Source: an uncultured Gammaproteobacteria bacterium (GTDB lineage: Bacteria; Pseudomonadota; Gammaproteobacteria; Steroidobacterales; XN24). From it: a stretch of DNA of 64,000 bases. This document shows, piece after piece, positions 42,117-51,787 of this stretch. The stretch covers positions 1 through 64,000 of the forward strand of contig CAMYOC010000028.1 in NCBI GenBank assembly GCA_947259915.1. The letters run 5' to 3'. The notes beneath the pieces were generated by a model. That model ran no database searches and was not told the DNA's origin. It saw only the letters and a list, made by a program, of their open reading frames with translations. A program made the translations under genes and the position numbers. Every line of letters starts with the position of its first letter. Position 1 is the stretch's first letter.

Positions 42117-42448
42117 CTCGCGCGGCGTCCGCCGAACAGCAAAATCCCGGTCAACAACAACAGCTGGATCATGGCCTGCACCGCCGGCTGCATCTCTCTG
42201 TACACGATCGAAGCCGCCAGCTCGCCAGCGCTGATCACCGCCAATAGCAGCAGCGCAAAACTGCGTGTCCCGGTCCGCAACAAGGCCAGTGCACCCGCGA
42301 GCTGCACGGCGCCAAGCACATAGACCGGCCATGCGGGCCAGGCCAGAACCGCCAGCCGCAGCATCACCAGATCCGGGGCACCCAGCAGATAAACGCCGCC
42401 GGCGGCGAACACCACCGCGGCGGCGACGGCCAAAACCTCCGCCGCCAT
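42113..42448 (-). CDS. DoxX-like small membrane protein
   Basis: A 111-residue protein with four hydrophobic helices at about 1-22, 26-45, 48-66 and 82-105. The LRLAVLAWPAWPVYVLGAVQLAGALALL pattern resembles DoxX-like/DUF4345 families, so the assignment is tentative. ATG 42448 is favoured because upstream codons belong to the end of the hydrolase gene. It follows that gene by 23 bp and overlaps the ABC exporter stop by 4 bp on the opposite strand. Confidence 0.65.
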   Translation of the reverse strand: MAAEVLAVAAAVVFAAGGVYLLGAPDLVMLRLAVLAWPAWPVYVLGAVQLAGALALLRTGTRSFALLLLAVISAGELAASIVYREMQPAVQAMIQLLLLTGILLFGGRRAS

Positions 42449-42471
42449 CGACGCCTGGCCGGCGCCTTCGT

Positions 42472-43491
42472 TCAAGGCGCGACGGCCTGGTCGAAGATGT
42501 GCGCGACCTGTCGTTCGGCCCAGCTCACCATGCGCGGATTCTGCATAAAGCCGCAATGCCCGCCGCGTTCCGTAACGGTAATCGTCAGCGCATCAGGCTG
42601 GGCCAGCCGTTCGATGTCGCTGGAGGGGATGACCGGATCGTCGCGGGAGGTGATCAGATGGGACGGCACCTGCAATGATGCGAGCACATCCCCGGTCAGC
42701 GCATAACCTGTGAGATAGCTATCCAAGTCCGCGAAGCCCGAATAACGCTCGACAAAAAACTCGGTCATTGCGGTCAGGGTCTTGAGCTCATCGATCTGGC
42801 TGAAATCGTACAGCTCCGGGAAGCACTGGGCTTTGCGCAGCAACGAACGTCGCCATTTGCGGATGAAGTAGGTCCGGTATGGCGCCCAGCCGCTCTCGAG
42901 GGCCTGCAGCGTATGGGCCGGTTCCAGCACCGGGCACACGGCGACGATCTGGCGCAGATCGATCCCCGCGGCCGGTGCGCGTACACCGACTCTGAGCGCG
43001 AAATTGCCGCCCAGCGAGAAGCCGCCCAACAGCAACGGCACATCCGGGAACATGGATCCGACGCTGGCCACCGCCGCCACCACTTCGTCGATGCGGTTCG
43101 AATGGAACAGCTCGGGGTTCAGATGATGGCTGGGGCCGTGGTCGCGCAGATTGAGGCGGAACACGTCGAACCCGTGCTCACGCAGATAATGGGCGGTGGA
43201 CAGCTGATAGAGCGAATCAGAGCTGCCCTCCCAGCCGTGGATCAGTAGTGCCAGACCACGCGGCGGTCGCGCCTCGGCGCGGCTGCGCGGCGAAAAATAT
43301 CCGTGCAGACGGATCCCGTCTCCGCAGTCCACCAGCACATCGGTGGAACTGCGCATCAGGTCCCTGACCCGGCGCTCGACCAGCGGCCGACGCAGCGGCA
43401 GGCTGGCCAGCACCGATTGCACGTGTCTTCCGGCCATCAGCCGGGGCGGCGCAAACGGTTCCAGGCCGGGCTCGCCGGCAATTGATTCCAT
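42472..43491 (-). CDS. yheT: YheT-family alpha/beta hydrolase
   Basis: The 339-residue protein has the YheT/EMB8 layout: FAPPRLMAGRHVQSVLASL at the start, LALLIHGWEGSSDSLY as oxyanion region, GFSLGGN with the nucleophile serine, ITSRDDPVIP with the aspartate and ERGGHCGF with the histidine. E. coli YheT is a putative esterase; a role in lipid or polyhydroxyalkanoate turnover is only suggested for the family. ATG 43491 is used; GTG 43494 is adjacent. A DoxX-like gene follows by 23 bp. Confidence 0.9.
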   Translation of the reverse strand: MESIAGEPGLEPFAPPRLMAGRHVQSVLASLPLRRPLVERRVRDLMRSSTDVLVDCGDGIRLHGYFSPRSRAEARPPRGLALLIHGWEGSSDSLYQLSTAHYLREHGFDVFRLNLRDHGPSHHLNPELFHSNRIDEVVAAVASVGSMFPDVPLLLGGFSLGGNFALRVGVRAPAAGIDLRQIVAVCPVLEPAHTLQALESGWAPYRTYFIRKWRRSLLRKAQCFPELYDFSQIDELKTLTAMTEFFVERYSGFADLDSYLTGYALTGDVLASLQVPSHLITSRDDPVIPSSDIERLAQPDALTITVTERGGHCGFMQNPRMVSWAERQVAHIFDQAVAP

Positions 43492-43527
43492 CACGGTTTT
43501 CAGTCCTTGTGCCGGCCGGCGCCTGGC

Positions 43528-44376
43528 TCAGCCATGACGCTTGCGTGGGGTGGGCTCGAGCTCGACGATATCGCCAAACATTTTCTGCGCCGCGCGCTCG
43601 GTGCTCCAGTAGAACACGCCGGGCATCAGTCGCTTGAAGTGATACGCGAGCCGCGCCTCGTTGTGCGCGAAAACAAACAGCTCGTCCTTCTCCATAGCGC
43701 GATAGACCGCATCCGCCACATCGTCCGCATCCAGTCGTGAGCGTTGCATCAGCTTGTCGGCCATCTCCCTGACGCCGCTCTTCGGGCCCCGGTAGGACTC
43801 CATCAGATTGGTGGCGAAAAACGAAGGGCAGACCACGGTGACGCCGATGCCGAACCGGCGTACTTCATTACGCAGCGTTTCTGACAACGCGATCATCCCT
43901 GCCTTGGCCACGTTGTAACTGGCCATCCCCGGCGACTGCACGATACCCGCTGCCGATGCCACGTTGATCACATAACCGGAGCGCTGCTTTTGCATCATCG
44001 GCAGGAATGCCCGGCACATACGCACCGCACCCAGCAGATTGGTGTCGATCATCCACGACCAGTCTTCCATCGAAGTATCGGTCACGGTGCCGGCCGCGGC
44101 CACGCCGGCATTGTTGACCAGCACGTCGAGACCGCGCCAGGCCTTTTTTACCGCGGCCACTGTCTCATTGACGCTGGTGTCGGACGTGATGTCGCAATGG
44201 ATCACGAGCGCCTTACCGCCTGCAGCCACAATCTCGTCCGCGGTCTCCGCAGCCCGCTCATCGTTGACGTCGGCGACCGCGACCCGCGCGCCTTCGCTGG
44301 CGAAACGCAAGGCCATGGCGCGGCCCAGGCCGCTGGCCGATCCGGTGATCAATACCCGCTGTGTTTTTGCGCTCAT
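43528..44376 (-). CDS. Short-chain dehydrogenase/reductase
   Basis: This 282-residue SDR has the cofactor site TGSASGLG at about 10-17, NNAG near 88, INVASAAG, the Y-N-V-A-K catalytic pair and VCPSFFATNL. A C-terminal extension (DDVADAVYRAMEKDELFVFAH and the basic PTPRKRHG) is typical of the classical SDRs found with hydrolases and fatty-acid enzymes. ATG 44376 begins the fold at the usual distance. YheT is 36 bp downstream, so they may be cotranscribed. The substrate is unknown. Confidence 0.87.
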   Translation of the reverse strand: MSAKTQRVLITGSASGLGRAMALRFASEGARVAVADVNDERAAETADEIVAAGGKALVIHCDITSDTSVNETVAAVKKAWRGLDVLVNNAGVAAAGTVTDTSMEDWSWMIDTNLLGAVRMCRAFLPMMQKQRSGYVINVASAAGIVQSPGMASYNVAKAGMIALSETLRNEVRRFGIGVTVVCPSFFATNLMESYRGPKSGVREMADKLMQRSRLDADDVADAVYRAMEKDELFVFAHNEARLAYHFKRLMPGVFYWSTERAAQKMFGDIVELEPTPRKRHG

Positions 44377-44504
44377 CAGATGTCCATGGCGAAAGAAAGG
44401 AGAGATAATGCACGATTCACCCATGTTGGCAAGGCGGCACCGGCTCTTTTGACACCCCGAGGTACCCTTCCTATGGTCATCCGCTCCGGCCCGCGGGCCA
44501 GACA

Positions 44505-45236
44505 ATGCCGAGTCCCCAGATGACCGTCATCTATCTGATCCGTCACGGACAGGCCGCTTTCGGCGCCCGGGAATACGATCGGCTCTCGCCGATCGGCGAA
44601 CGCCAGGCGCGGATCGTCGGGCACCACATGCGGCGTTGTCTGCCGCAGCTGGATGGTCTGTGTTCGGGCGGCATGGTGCGCCAGGATCGCACCGCGAAGA
44701 TCGCACGCGAGGCGATGGGCGAGGCGCCGCCGCCGTTACGCACCGTCCCCGCTTTCGCCGAATACGATCACGTCGCCCTGTTCAAGGCCTATCTGCCGTC
44801 CTTCCTCGCCAGTCCTGACGTCGAGGTGGCGAGCCTCGAGGAACTGATGGCCGACAGCAAGATGCTGGAGCGGGCCTTGCGGCATGTGCTCGCAAGCTGG
44901 ATCAATGAGCTGCCCCACGAAGGCGCACCGGTGCTGTCCTGGACGGAATTCTGCCGGCGTGCCGCAAATGCGATGGAGCAATTGCTTGCGGCCCACGGGC
45001 CCGGGACGCGGCTGGCCGTGTTTACCTCCGGCGGGATTATCACGGCGCTGCTGCGTGAGCTGCTCGGTCTGCCACAGCGGAGCGCGCTCGGGCTCACGGT
45101 GAGTCTGTACAATGCGTCCGTCACGCAGTTGTATTTCCCGCAAGAAGATCCCGTCGGCGAAGGACTGCTCATGGGCTACAACAACATTACCCATCTGGAG
45201 ATGACCGGAGACCGTGATCTGATCACGTTCCGCTGA
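44505..45236 (+). CDS. Histidine phosphatase (phosphoglycerate-mutase-like)
   Basis: The 243-residue protein has the RHG motif in IYLIRHGQAAFG, the second catalytic region around EELMADSKMLERA, and the His/Gly motif replaced by AVFTSGGIITALL, where the usual second catalytic His (GH) is SG. The active site may therefore be modified or shifted. ATG 44520 (MTVIYLIRHG) is an alternative start. It lies 5 bp before an acyl-CoA dehydrogenase gene and probably heads an operon that runs to at least 48.3 kb. Confidence 0.82.
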   Translation: MPSPQMTVIYLIRHGQAAFGAREYDRLSPIGERQARIVGHHMRRCLPQLDGLCSGGMVRQDRTAKIAREAMGEAPPPLRTVPAFAEYDHVALFKAYLPSFLASPDVEVASLEELMADSKMLERALRHVLASWINELPHEGAPVLSWTEFCRRAANAMEQLLAAHGPGTRLAVFTSGGIITALLRELLGLPQRSALGLTVSLYNASVTQLYFPQEDPVGEGLLMGYNNITHLEMTGDRDLITFR

Positions 45237-45241
45237 ATACC

Positions 45242-46441
<1,200 letters not shown>

Positions 46442-46444
46442 ACC

Positions 46445-47518
46445 GTGGCCGCGATGCAGGAAACGGCCCGGCCGCGGCCGGGGGAGGAGCTGGACGCCGT
46501 CCGGGTACGTGATTTTCTCGCCAAAGCCCTGCCCGCATACTCGGGTCAGCCCGAGATCCGGCAGTTTCCGGGCGGCGCCTCCAATCTGACCTATCTGATC
46601 AGGATCGGTGATCAGGAGCTGGTGCTACGCCGCCCGCCCTTTGGCACCAAGGCCCGCAGCGCCCACGACATGGGGCGCGAATATCAGGTGCTGAGCCGTC
46701 TGCACAGCGTATTCCCCTACAGCCCGCGGCCGTTGGCGCTGTGTGAAGATCCGGCAGTGCTCGGCGAGCCCTTCTACGTGATGGAACGGCTCCGCGGGAC
46801 CATACTGCGGCGGGACCTGCCGACGGGGCTGACGCTGACTCCGGCGTCCGCCCGCGCGCTGTGCGAGAACCTGGTCGATGTCCAGCTGGAGCTGCACCAG
46901 GTCGACTTTGTGCAGGCGGGGCTGGCAGACCTGGGCCGCCCGGACGGCTATGTCGAGCGGCAGGTCGGCGGCTGGAGCAAACGCTATCGCGCGGCACGCA
47001 CCGACGATGTGCCTGACGACGAAGCATTGATGGATTGGCTGGCCGACAATATGCCGCAAGATTCCAGCGGCGCAGCCATCATCCATAACGACTACAAGTT
47101 CGACAACGTGGTACTGAAAGACGACGGCGATGGCCTGCGCATCCATGGCGTGCTGGACTGGGAGATGGCCACGCTCGGGGATCCGTGGATGGATCTGGGA
47201 TGCTCGCTGGCCTACTGGATCGAGGCCGGGGATCCGGCGCCGCTGCAGTCGGTGCGCATGATGCCGACCCATCTTCCGGGGATGATGCGCCGGAGCGAGA
47301 TCGTCGACTACTACGCAGCGCGATCCGGTCACGATCCCGGCCGTTTCGATTTCTATTACGCTTTCGGTCTGTTCCGGCTCGCGGTAATCGTGCAACAGAT
47401 CTATTACCGCTATACCCACGGCCAGACATCCGACCCGCGCTTTGCCGGCTTCGGCCAGCTGGGCGCCATTCTTTCCGCCAACGCCGAGGCCGTCGCTGCC
47501 GGCCGACGCGACGTCTAG
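46445..47518 (+). CDS. ACAD10/11-type phosphotransferase (APH fold)
   Basis: The 357-residue kinase has the APH fold: substrate/ATP strand GGASNLTYLIRIGDQELVLRRPP, hinge FYVMERLRGT, catalytic loop IIHNDYKFDNVV (family form H-x-D-x4-N) and metal motif VLDWEMATLGDPWMDLG. In mammals this domain is fused to ACAD10/11, and in Pseudomonas LvaA is a related kinase for 4-hydroxyacyl-CoA. The GTG start has poor ribosome site; ATG 46454 is also possible. It follows the dehydrogenase by 3 bp and an SDR follows, so 4-hydroxy acid breakdown is the best guess. Confidence 0.88.
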   Translation: MAAMQETARPRPGEELDAVRVRDFLAKALPAYSGQPEIRQFPGGASNLTYLIRIGDQELVLRRPPFGTKARSAHDMGREYQVLSRLHSVFPYSPRPLALCEDPAVLGEPFYVMERLRGTILRRDLPTGLTLTPASARALCENLVDVQLELHQVDFVQAGLADLGRPDGYVERQVGGWSKRYRAARTDDVPDDEALMDWLADNMPQDSSGAAIIHNDYKFDNVVLKDDGDGLRIHGVLDWEMATLGDPWMDLGCSLAYWIEAGDPAPLQSVRMMPTHLPGMMRRSEIVDYYAARSGHDPGRFDFYYAFGLFRLAVIVQQIYYRYTHGQTSDPRFAGFGQLGAILSANAEAVAAGRRDV

Positions 47519-47533
47519 AGGAGCCAGATCGAA

Positions 47534-48301
47534 ATGCAGGAACCGACCGTGATGGATTTCAACGACAAGGTGGTCATGGTCACCGGCGCCAGCCGTGGCA
47601 TCGGCGAGTCCGCGGCCAGGTTGTTCGCCGCCCGTGGCGGCCATGTCATCGTATCCAGTCGCAAGACGGAGTCGGTGGAAGCCGTCGCCGCTTCGATCAG
47701 GGATGCGGGCGGCAAGGCGACCGCGCTGGCCTGTCACGTCGGCGATGCGGATGCGGTCGAGACCGCATTCGCGACGATCGCCGCGGATTTCGGTCGTCTC
47801 GATGTGCTGGTCAACAACGCCGCCACCAACCCGCACTTCGGCCATATCGCGGAGACCCCGCTAGCCATGGTGGACAAGACCGTCGAGGTGAACATCCGCG
47901 GCTATTTCCACATGTCGCAAAAAGCCGCGCTGATGATGAAGGAACAAGGCGGCGGCGCGATCGTCAACACCTCGTCGATCAACGGCGTGCGGCCGGGTCC
48001 GTATCAGGGCATCTATTCCATCACCAAAGCCGCCGTGATCAGCATGACCCAGGCCTTCGCCAAGGAATGTGCGGCCTGGAACGTCCGCGTCAATGCGGTA
48101 CTGCCCGGACTGACCGATACCCGCTTCGCCGCCGCACTGACCCAAAACGAACAGATGTTAAACATGATCCTGCCGCTGATCCCGCTGCACCGGGTTGCCG
48201 ACCCGGACGAGATCGCGCCGGCGATCGTGTTCCTGGCCTCGGATGATGCGTCCTACATCACCGGCGCGGCACTGCCGGTCGACGGCGGCTTTCTCGCCTG
48301 A
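47534..48301 (+). CDS. Short-chain dehydrogenase/reductase
   Basis: This 255-residue SDR has TGASRGIG at 17-24, NNAATNP near 95, NTSSINGVRP, Y-S-I-T-K and the PGLTDTRF and ITGAALPVDGGF ends of classical SDRs. GAGGAG lies 10 bp before ATG 47534; ATG 47552 is a possible shorter start. Its position after the phosphotransferase and before the dimethylargininase gene suggests that it oxidises or reduces a hydroxyacyl-type intermediate. DHRS4-like enzymes share its motifs. Confidence 0.88.
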   Translation: MQEPTVMDFNDKVVMVTGASRGIGESAARLFAARGGHVIVSSRKTESVEAVAASIRDAGGKATALACHVGDADAVETAFATIAADFGRLDVLVNNAATNPHFGHIAETPLAMVDKTVEVNIRGYFHMSQKAALMMKEQGGGAIVNTSSINGVRPGPYQGIYSITKAAVISMTQAFAKECAAWNVRVNAVLPGLTDTRFAAALTQNEQMLNMILPLIPLHRVADPDEIAPAIVFLASDDASYITGAALPVDGGFLA

Positions 48302-48304
48302 TCG

Positions 48305-49081
48305 ATGTCACGCTTGCTGGCCATTACCCGCGCCGTCAGTCCCGGGATCGCCCGCTGCGAGCTGGCATTTGCCCCGCGACGGCCGATCGACCATCAGCGC
48401 GCCACCGTACAACATGCGGCCTATGAAGCGGCGCTGCGCGACGCCGGCTGCGCGGTCGAGCGCCTGCCCGCCGCTGATGAGCACCCGGACGGTGTGTTTG
48501 TGGAAGACACGGCTGTGGTGCTGGATGAGATAGCGGTGATCACGCGCCCGGGCGCGGTATCGCGCCGGGGCGAGACCACGACCACGGCGCGTGCGTTGGC
48601 GCGCCATCGACCGCTGGCCGAAATCAGCGCCCCCGGGATCCTCGATGGCGGCGATGTGCTGGTCTCCGGCAAGACCCTGTTTGTGGGCCGCTCCGGTCGC
48701 ACCAACGCGGAGGGCTTTGATCAACTCCGGTCGATCGTGGGGCCATTGGGCTACCGTACCGTCGATGTTGAGGTCCGGCATTGCCTGCACCTGAAGACGG
48801 CGGCGACCCTGATCGACGAGGACCTGATCCTGCTCGACGAGCAACGGATCGACCGTAGCGTATTCGAAGGTCATCACACGACGGCCGTCGCCCCGGGTGA
48901 GGCCGAGGCCGCCAATGCGGTGCGGGTAAACGGCCGGGTGTTGCTCAGCGCGGCAGGTCTGCACACCGGGGAACGACTGGCCGCGCGCGGTATCGAAGTG
49001 ATCATGGTCGAGAATGATGAACTGGCCAGGGCGGAAGGCGGCCTCAGCTGTTGCAGCCTTATACTCTGCCTGGCAGCCTGA
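48305..49081 (+). CDS. ddaH: Dimethylarginine dimethylaminohydrolase-like amidinotransferase
   Basis: The 258-residue protein has the penteine fold of DDAH: GVFVEDTAVVLDE with the conserved acidic pair, HCLHLKTAATLID with the catalytic His, and GGLSCCSLIL with the nucleophilic Cys near the C-terminus. The enzyme releases dimethylamine from methylated arginine to make citrulline. No arginine genes lie nearby, so related amidinohydrolases remain possible. ATG 48305 is 3 bp from the SDR stop, so it is probably cotranscribed. Confidence 0.88.
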   Translation: MSRLLAITRAVSPGIARCELAFAPRRPIDHQRATVQHAAYEAALRDAGCAVERLPAADEHPDGVFVEDTAVVLDEIAVITRPGAVSRRGETTTTARALARHRPLAEISAPGILDGGDVLVSGKTLFVGRSGRTNAEGFDQLRSIVGPLGYRTVDVEVRHCLHLKTAATLIDEDLILLDEQRIDRSVFEGHHTTAVAPGEAEAANAVRVNGRVLLSAAGLHTGERLAARGIEVIMVENDELARAEGGLSCCSLILCLAA

Positions 49082-49092
49082 GCGGAGCGCAG

Positions 49093-49515
49093 ATGAAAAC
49101 AAAACTCGAGCAAATCGAGCCCTATAACAGTCTCGCCTTCAGCGAGTCCGCCGCGTCACCCGACGAGGTCACGATGACGCTGCCGCTGGCCGGGAACCGC
49201 AACGACAAGGGCACGGTGTTTGGCGGCAGTATCTATTCCGCCATGGTGCTGGCGGCATGGCGTGTGTGTGAGGAACGGGCCGCGGCCCAGGGATGGCAGG
49301 GCGATGTCTTCGTCAAGGACTCCTCGATCAGCTATCTGCGGCCGGCGCGGTCGGACATGCGCGTGCGCGCAACGCTGGATGCGCCACCGGCCGCAACCCG
49401 GCGCGGCAATATCGCCTTTGACGCCAGCATCGAAGCCGTCGACGCAGACGGCAAAGTGTGTGCCAATATGCAGGCCTCGTTCCGACTGCTGGATGAGAAG
49501 CGAAACGATGTGTGA
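49093..49515 (+). CDS. YiiD-type hotdog thioesterase
   Basis: The 140-residue protein matches the YiiD C-terminal thioesterase domain: NRNDKGTVFGGSIYSAMVLAAWRV is the hotdog central helix, and VKDSSISYLRPARSDM follows. It probably hydrolyses an acyl-CoA or acyl-ACP. The ATG at 49093 has GGAG 5 bp upstream. The N-terminal acetyltransferase domain of E. coli YiiD is absent, so this is a single-domain form. It sits within the same probable operon as the ACAD/kinase genes. Confidence 0.85.
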   Translation: MKTKLEQIEPYNSLAFSESAASPDEVTMTLPLAGNRNDKGTVFGGSIYSAMVLAAWRVCEERAAAQGWQGDVFVKDSSISYLRPARSDMRVRATLDAPPAATRRGNIAFDASIEAVDADGKVCANMQASFRLLDEKRNDV

Positions 49516-49528
49516 AGAGGGAGGAAGG

Positions 49529-50362
49529 ATGATCCGAGGGTTTGATTCGAGATCCGCGCGCTGGTCCGTGCTGGCGGCGCTGGCGCTGCTGGCCGCCTGC
49601 GGTCAGCCGGAGGCACCGCCGCCGGCGTCCGCTGATGACGCGATGCCAAAGCTGCCGGCCGAATTAGCCGAGATCGAGGCAGCCGCGCGCGAGCTCCCGC
49701 TCATCGAGGGCGAGGAACAGGTCGGCGACGCGCAATTGAGCTACCGCGCCTACGTCGATGGTGACCGGCCACGCTTTGTCGAAGAGGTGGTCAACGGGGA
49801 ATACAGCGCCACCCGCGATCGATATTATTTTGCCGAGGGCCGGCTGACTTATTTCCATCGCGAGGGCAGCCAGCTGATCGCGATGCCTCCGGATCCGCCC
49901 GGTCTCGGCGACGTCGTGATGTTCGTGTCCTTCGACGACAGCGGCCGCCCCGGCGGGCAGCAGAAGCGCCTCAAGGGTCGACCCGCCGAGATCGAGTCGT
50001 TTGAAATTACTGCGATCTCCAACCGTGCCGTCGAGCTGGCCCGGCAAGTCCGCCTGCGGCAACGCGAACCGCTGGACGAAGGCGAAATGGAAGGCTACCT
50101 GGTGATGGGTGAACCGCTGACCACCTTCCAGCCTTGCGGCGACCCGAAGATCTACTGGGTGGATGCGGCTGCGGCGGACATGAGCGGCCTGCGGGCCGAG
50201 TACGATCGCACCGCGAGCCAGCCAATGGAGCCGTTATACGTCCGGATCAAGGGAGAATTCGGCGAGCGGATCACGACCGGGATCGCATCCAACTACCCGG
50301 CCGTGCTGCACGTCGACTCGCACTCGATCATCAGTCGGCGGGAACAGCGCGACTGTCCCTGA
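49529..50362 (+). CDS. NlpE/copper-resistance-like lipoprotein
   Basis: This 277-residue lipoprotein has a signal ending LLAAC (lipobox), then an acidic linker and a beta-rich body. The second half, with YLVMGEPLTTFQPCGDPKIYW, VDAAAADMSGLRAEYD and PLYVRIKGEFGE, resembles the C-terminal part of NlpE/COG3650-type lipoproteins, which sense envelope or copper stress. ATG 49529 has GGAGG 4 bp upstream. Its stop overlaps the next start by one base (TGATG). A role in the envelope is inferred. Confidence 0.75.
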   Translation: MIRGFDSRSARWSVLAALALLAACGQPEAPPPASADDAMPKLPAELAEIEAAARELPLIEGEEQVGDAQLSYRAYVDGDRPRFVEEVVNGEYSATRDRYYFAEGRLTYFHREGSQLIAMPPDPPGLGDVVMFVSFDDSGRPGGQQKRLKGRPAEIESFEITAISNRAVELARQVRLRQREPLDEGEMEGYLVMGEPLTTFQPCGDPKIYWVDAAAADMSGLRAEYDRTASQPMEPLYVRIKGEFGERITTGIASNYPAVLHVDSHSIISRREQRDCP

Positions 50363-51060
50363 TGGGCAGTAGAGCTGCCCGCGAGGCCTGCGCAAAACCG
50401 GTCCAACCGGTGCCCGCGCCGTGGCGACTCGAGGGGAGTGGTCTGATTCTGCTGCTGAAGTCGGCGGCGGCTACTCCTGATCCGCGCTGGCATGCCATAC
50501 CCGAAACAGATGAACTGGCTCGCCCCGGCATCGGGCTGCTGATGTTTGTCGACTACTGGCGCTCCGAGGTGGGTCCATATCGGGAACTGTTGTTTATCCC
50601 GGGTCGGTTTCAGTGGGGTGAGCGGCGCTTTTTGTCGGTGACCCGTATCCTGGTTAGTACCGCGGAGAGCGTGGCCGGCGGGCGGGCGAATTGGGGTATC
50701 CCGAAAGAGCTGGCCGAATTCCGTCTCAGCGGCGAGCCCGGTGGCTTGCTGGATCTGAGCGTCAGTCAGGGCGGCCAGCCGGTTGCGGACATCGCCTGGC
50801 GGGGAAAGGGTCCCGCATTGCCGGTGACCACCGCTCTTGTGCCCGCAGCGCTGCGCACGCTGGTTCAGGTCCTCGACGGGAAACAATTTCGGCTGGCGCC
50901 CTCGGCCAGCGGCCGCGTCAGCGCGGCTCGTCTGGATCGTCTTGAGACCAACCCGGCGCTGTTTCCGGCTCTCGATCCGCGCCGGGTCCTGACCGCACTC
51001 TCAGTGCCGCGCTTCGAGATGACCTTCCCGGCGGCGCATATCAGTCCTTGTCACCAATGA
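50362..51060 (+). CDS. Acetoacetate decarboxylase-like protein
   Basis: The 232-residue protein has the ADC fold: YRELLFIPGRFQWGERRFLSVTRI (read in two parts), then RANWGIPKELAEFRL, in which the lysine after GIP matches the Schiff-base lysine position of acetoacetate decarboxylase. True ADC has two adjacent lysines; only one is seen, so decarboxylase activity is not assured. The start shares its first base with the upstream stop. The 3' end overlaps the convergent DUF3108 gene by 20 bp. Confidence 0.78.
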   Translation: MGSRAAREACAKPVQPVPAPWRLEGSGLILLLKSAAATPDPRWHAIPETDELARPGIGLLMFVDYWRSEVGPYRELLFIPGRFQWGERRFLSVTRILVSTAESVAGGRANWGIPKELAEFRLSGEPGGLLDLSVSQGGQPVADIAWRGKGPALPVTTALVPAALRTLVQVLDGKQFRLAPSASGRVSAARLDRLETNPALFPALDPRRVLTALSVPRFEMTFPAAHISPCHQ

Positions 51061-51787
51061 GCTTATAGCTATCGAGCGTAAGGCTGGCGCGGAGTTTGCC
51101 GTTTTTGTGCTGCTCGATACGCACCAGCTGATAGTCCAGCTCGGGCGCCGCCCACACCGTATAGGTCGGATCATCCACCGCAGCATACTCCAGACGTCGG
51201 GCGCTGAATTTGCCGAGGCGCGTGTCCACGTCTTCAAAGCCAAGATCACGGACCTCGATCTCCTTGATCCGCCCCTTGCCGTCGACGATGTAATAGCGCT
51301 CGCGCAGCTGGTCATGACTGAGGTCGTGGGCCAGTACGTAGCGGAAGGTGAGCAGGTCAACGACCGGTCCGTCCGCCCGCACCCGTTTTTCCTTCCCGCG
51401 GAAGATGGACACGACCTCGCCGTCGGACTCGAAATGGGTTTTTATGTCCTTGTCGTCGTCGCTGAATTTGTCGCGCTTCTCGTAAGCCAGCGGCTCGACC
51501 CCGGCCGCGGTGACGCGGAAACGGCTCTTCTCGACGACGTTGCCACCAAACAGCGACGCCCAGCTGCGCGTGTGTATGTCGGATACGAACGCATACTCGC
51601 CGTCTCCGACTTCCTTCAGGACAATATCCACCTGCACCGGGATCAGCTTGATCAGGGCCTTGTACTCGGCCCGATAGGGCGTCACCGCCGCTGCCGGCAC
51701 TGACAGCAACAACATCAGCACGGCCGCCACCACGCAATGTATCTTGTTCACAGGTACTTTGATGCCAGTGACAGCTGTTTGGTTCAC
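51041..51787 (-). CDS. DUF3108-family exported protein
   Basis: The 248-residue protein has a signal peptide (hydrophobic about 19-34, likely cut after PAAA), then YRAEYKALIKLIPVQVDI, and later LLTFRYVLAHDL, IKEIEVRDLGFE and a C-terminal LVRIEQHKNGKLRASLTLDSYKL. This is the DUF3108 periplasmic family with a beta-rich fold, of unknown function. The GTG start overlaps the fadD stop as GTGA, so it is coupled to that gene. Proximity to lipid metabolism suggests envelope lipid handling. Confidence 0.85.
   Translation of the reverse strand: MNQTAVTGIKVPVNKIHCVVAAVLMLLLSVPAAAVTPYRAEYKALIKLIPVQVDIVLKEVGDGEYAFVSDIHTRSWASLFGGNVVEKSRFRVTAAGVEPLAYEKRDKFSDDDKDIKTHFESDGEVVSIFRGKEKRVRADGPVVDLLTFRYVLAHDLSHDQLRERYYIVDGKGRIKEIEVRDLGFEDVDTRLGKFSARRLEYAAVDDPTYTVWAAPELDYQLVRIEQHKNGKLRASLTLDSYKLIGDKD

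Noticed and set aside
40188-42332. 714-codon open frame antisense to the ABC exporter
   Set aside because: It mirrors the exporter gene with codon positions typical of a GC-rich shadow, is full of low-complexity His/Gln/Gly residues, and matches no family.
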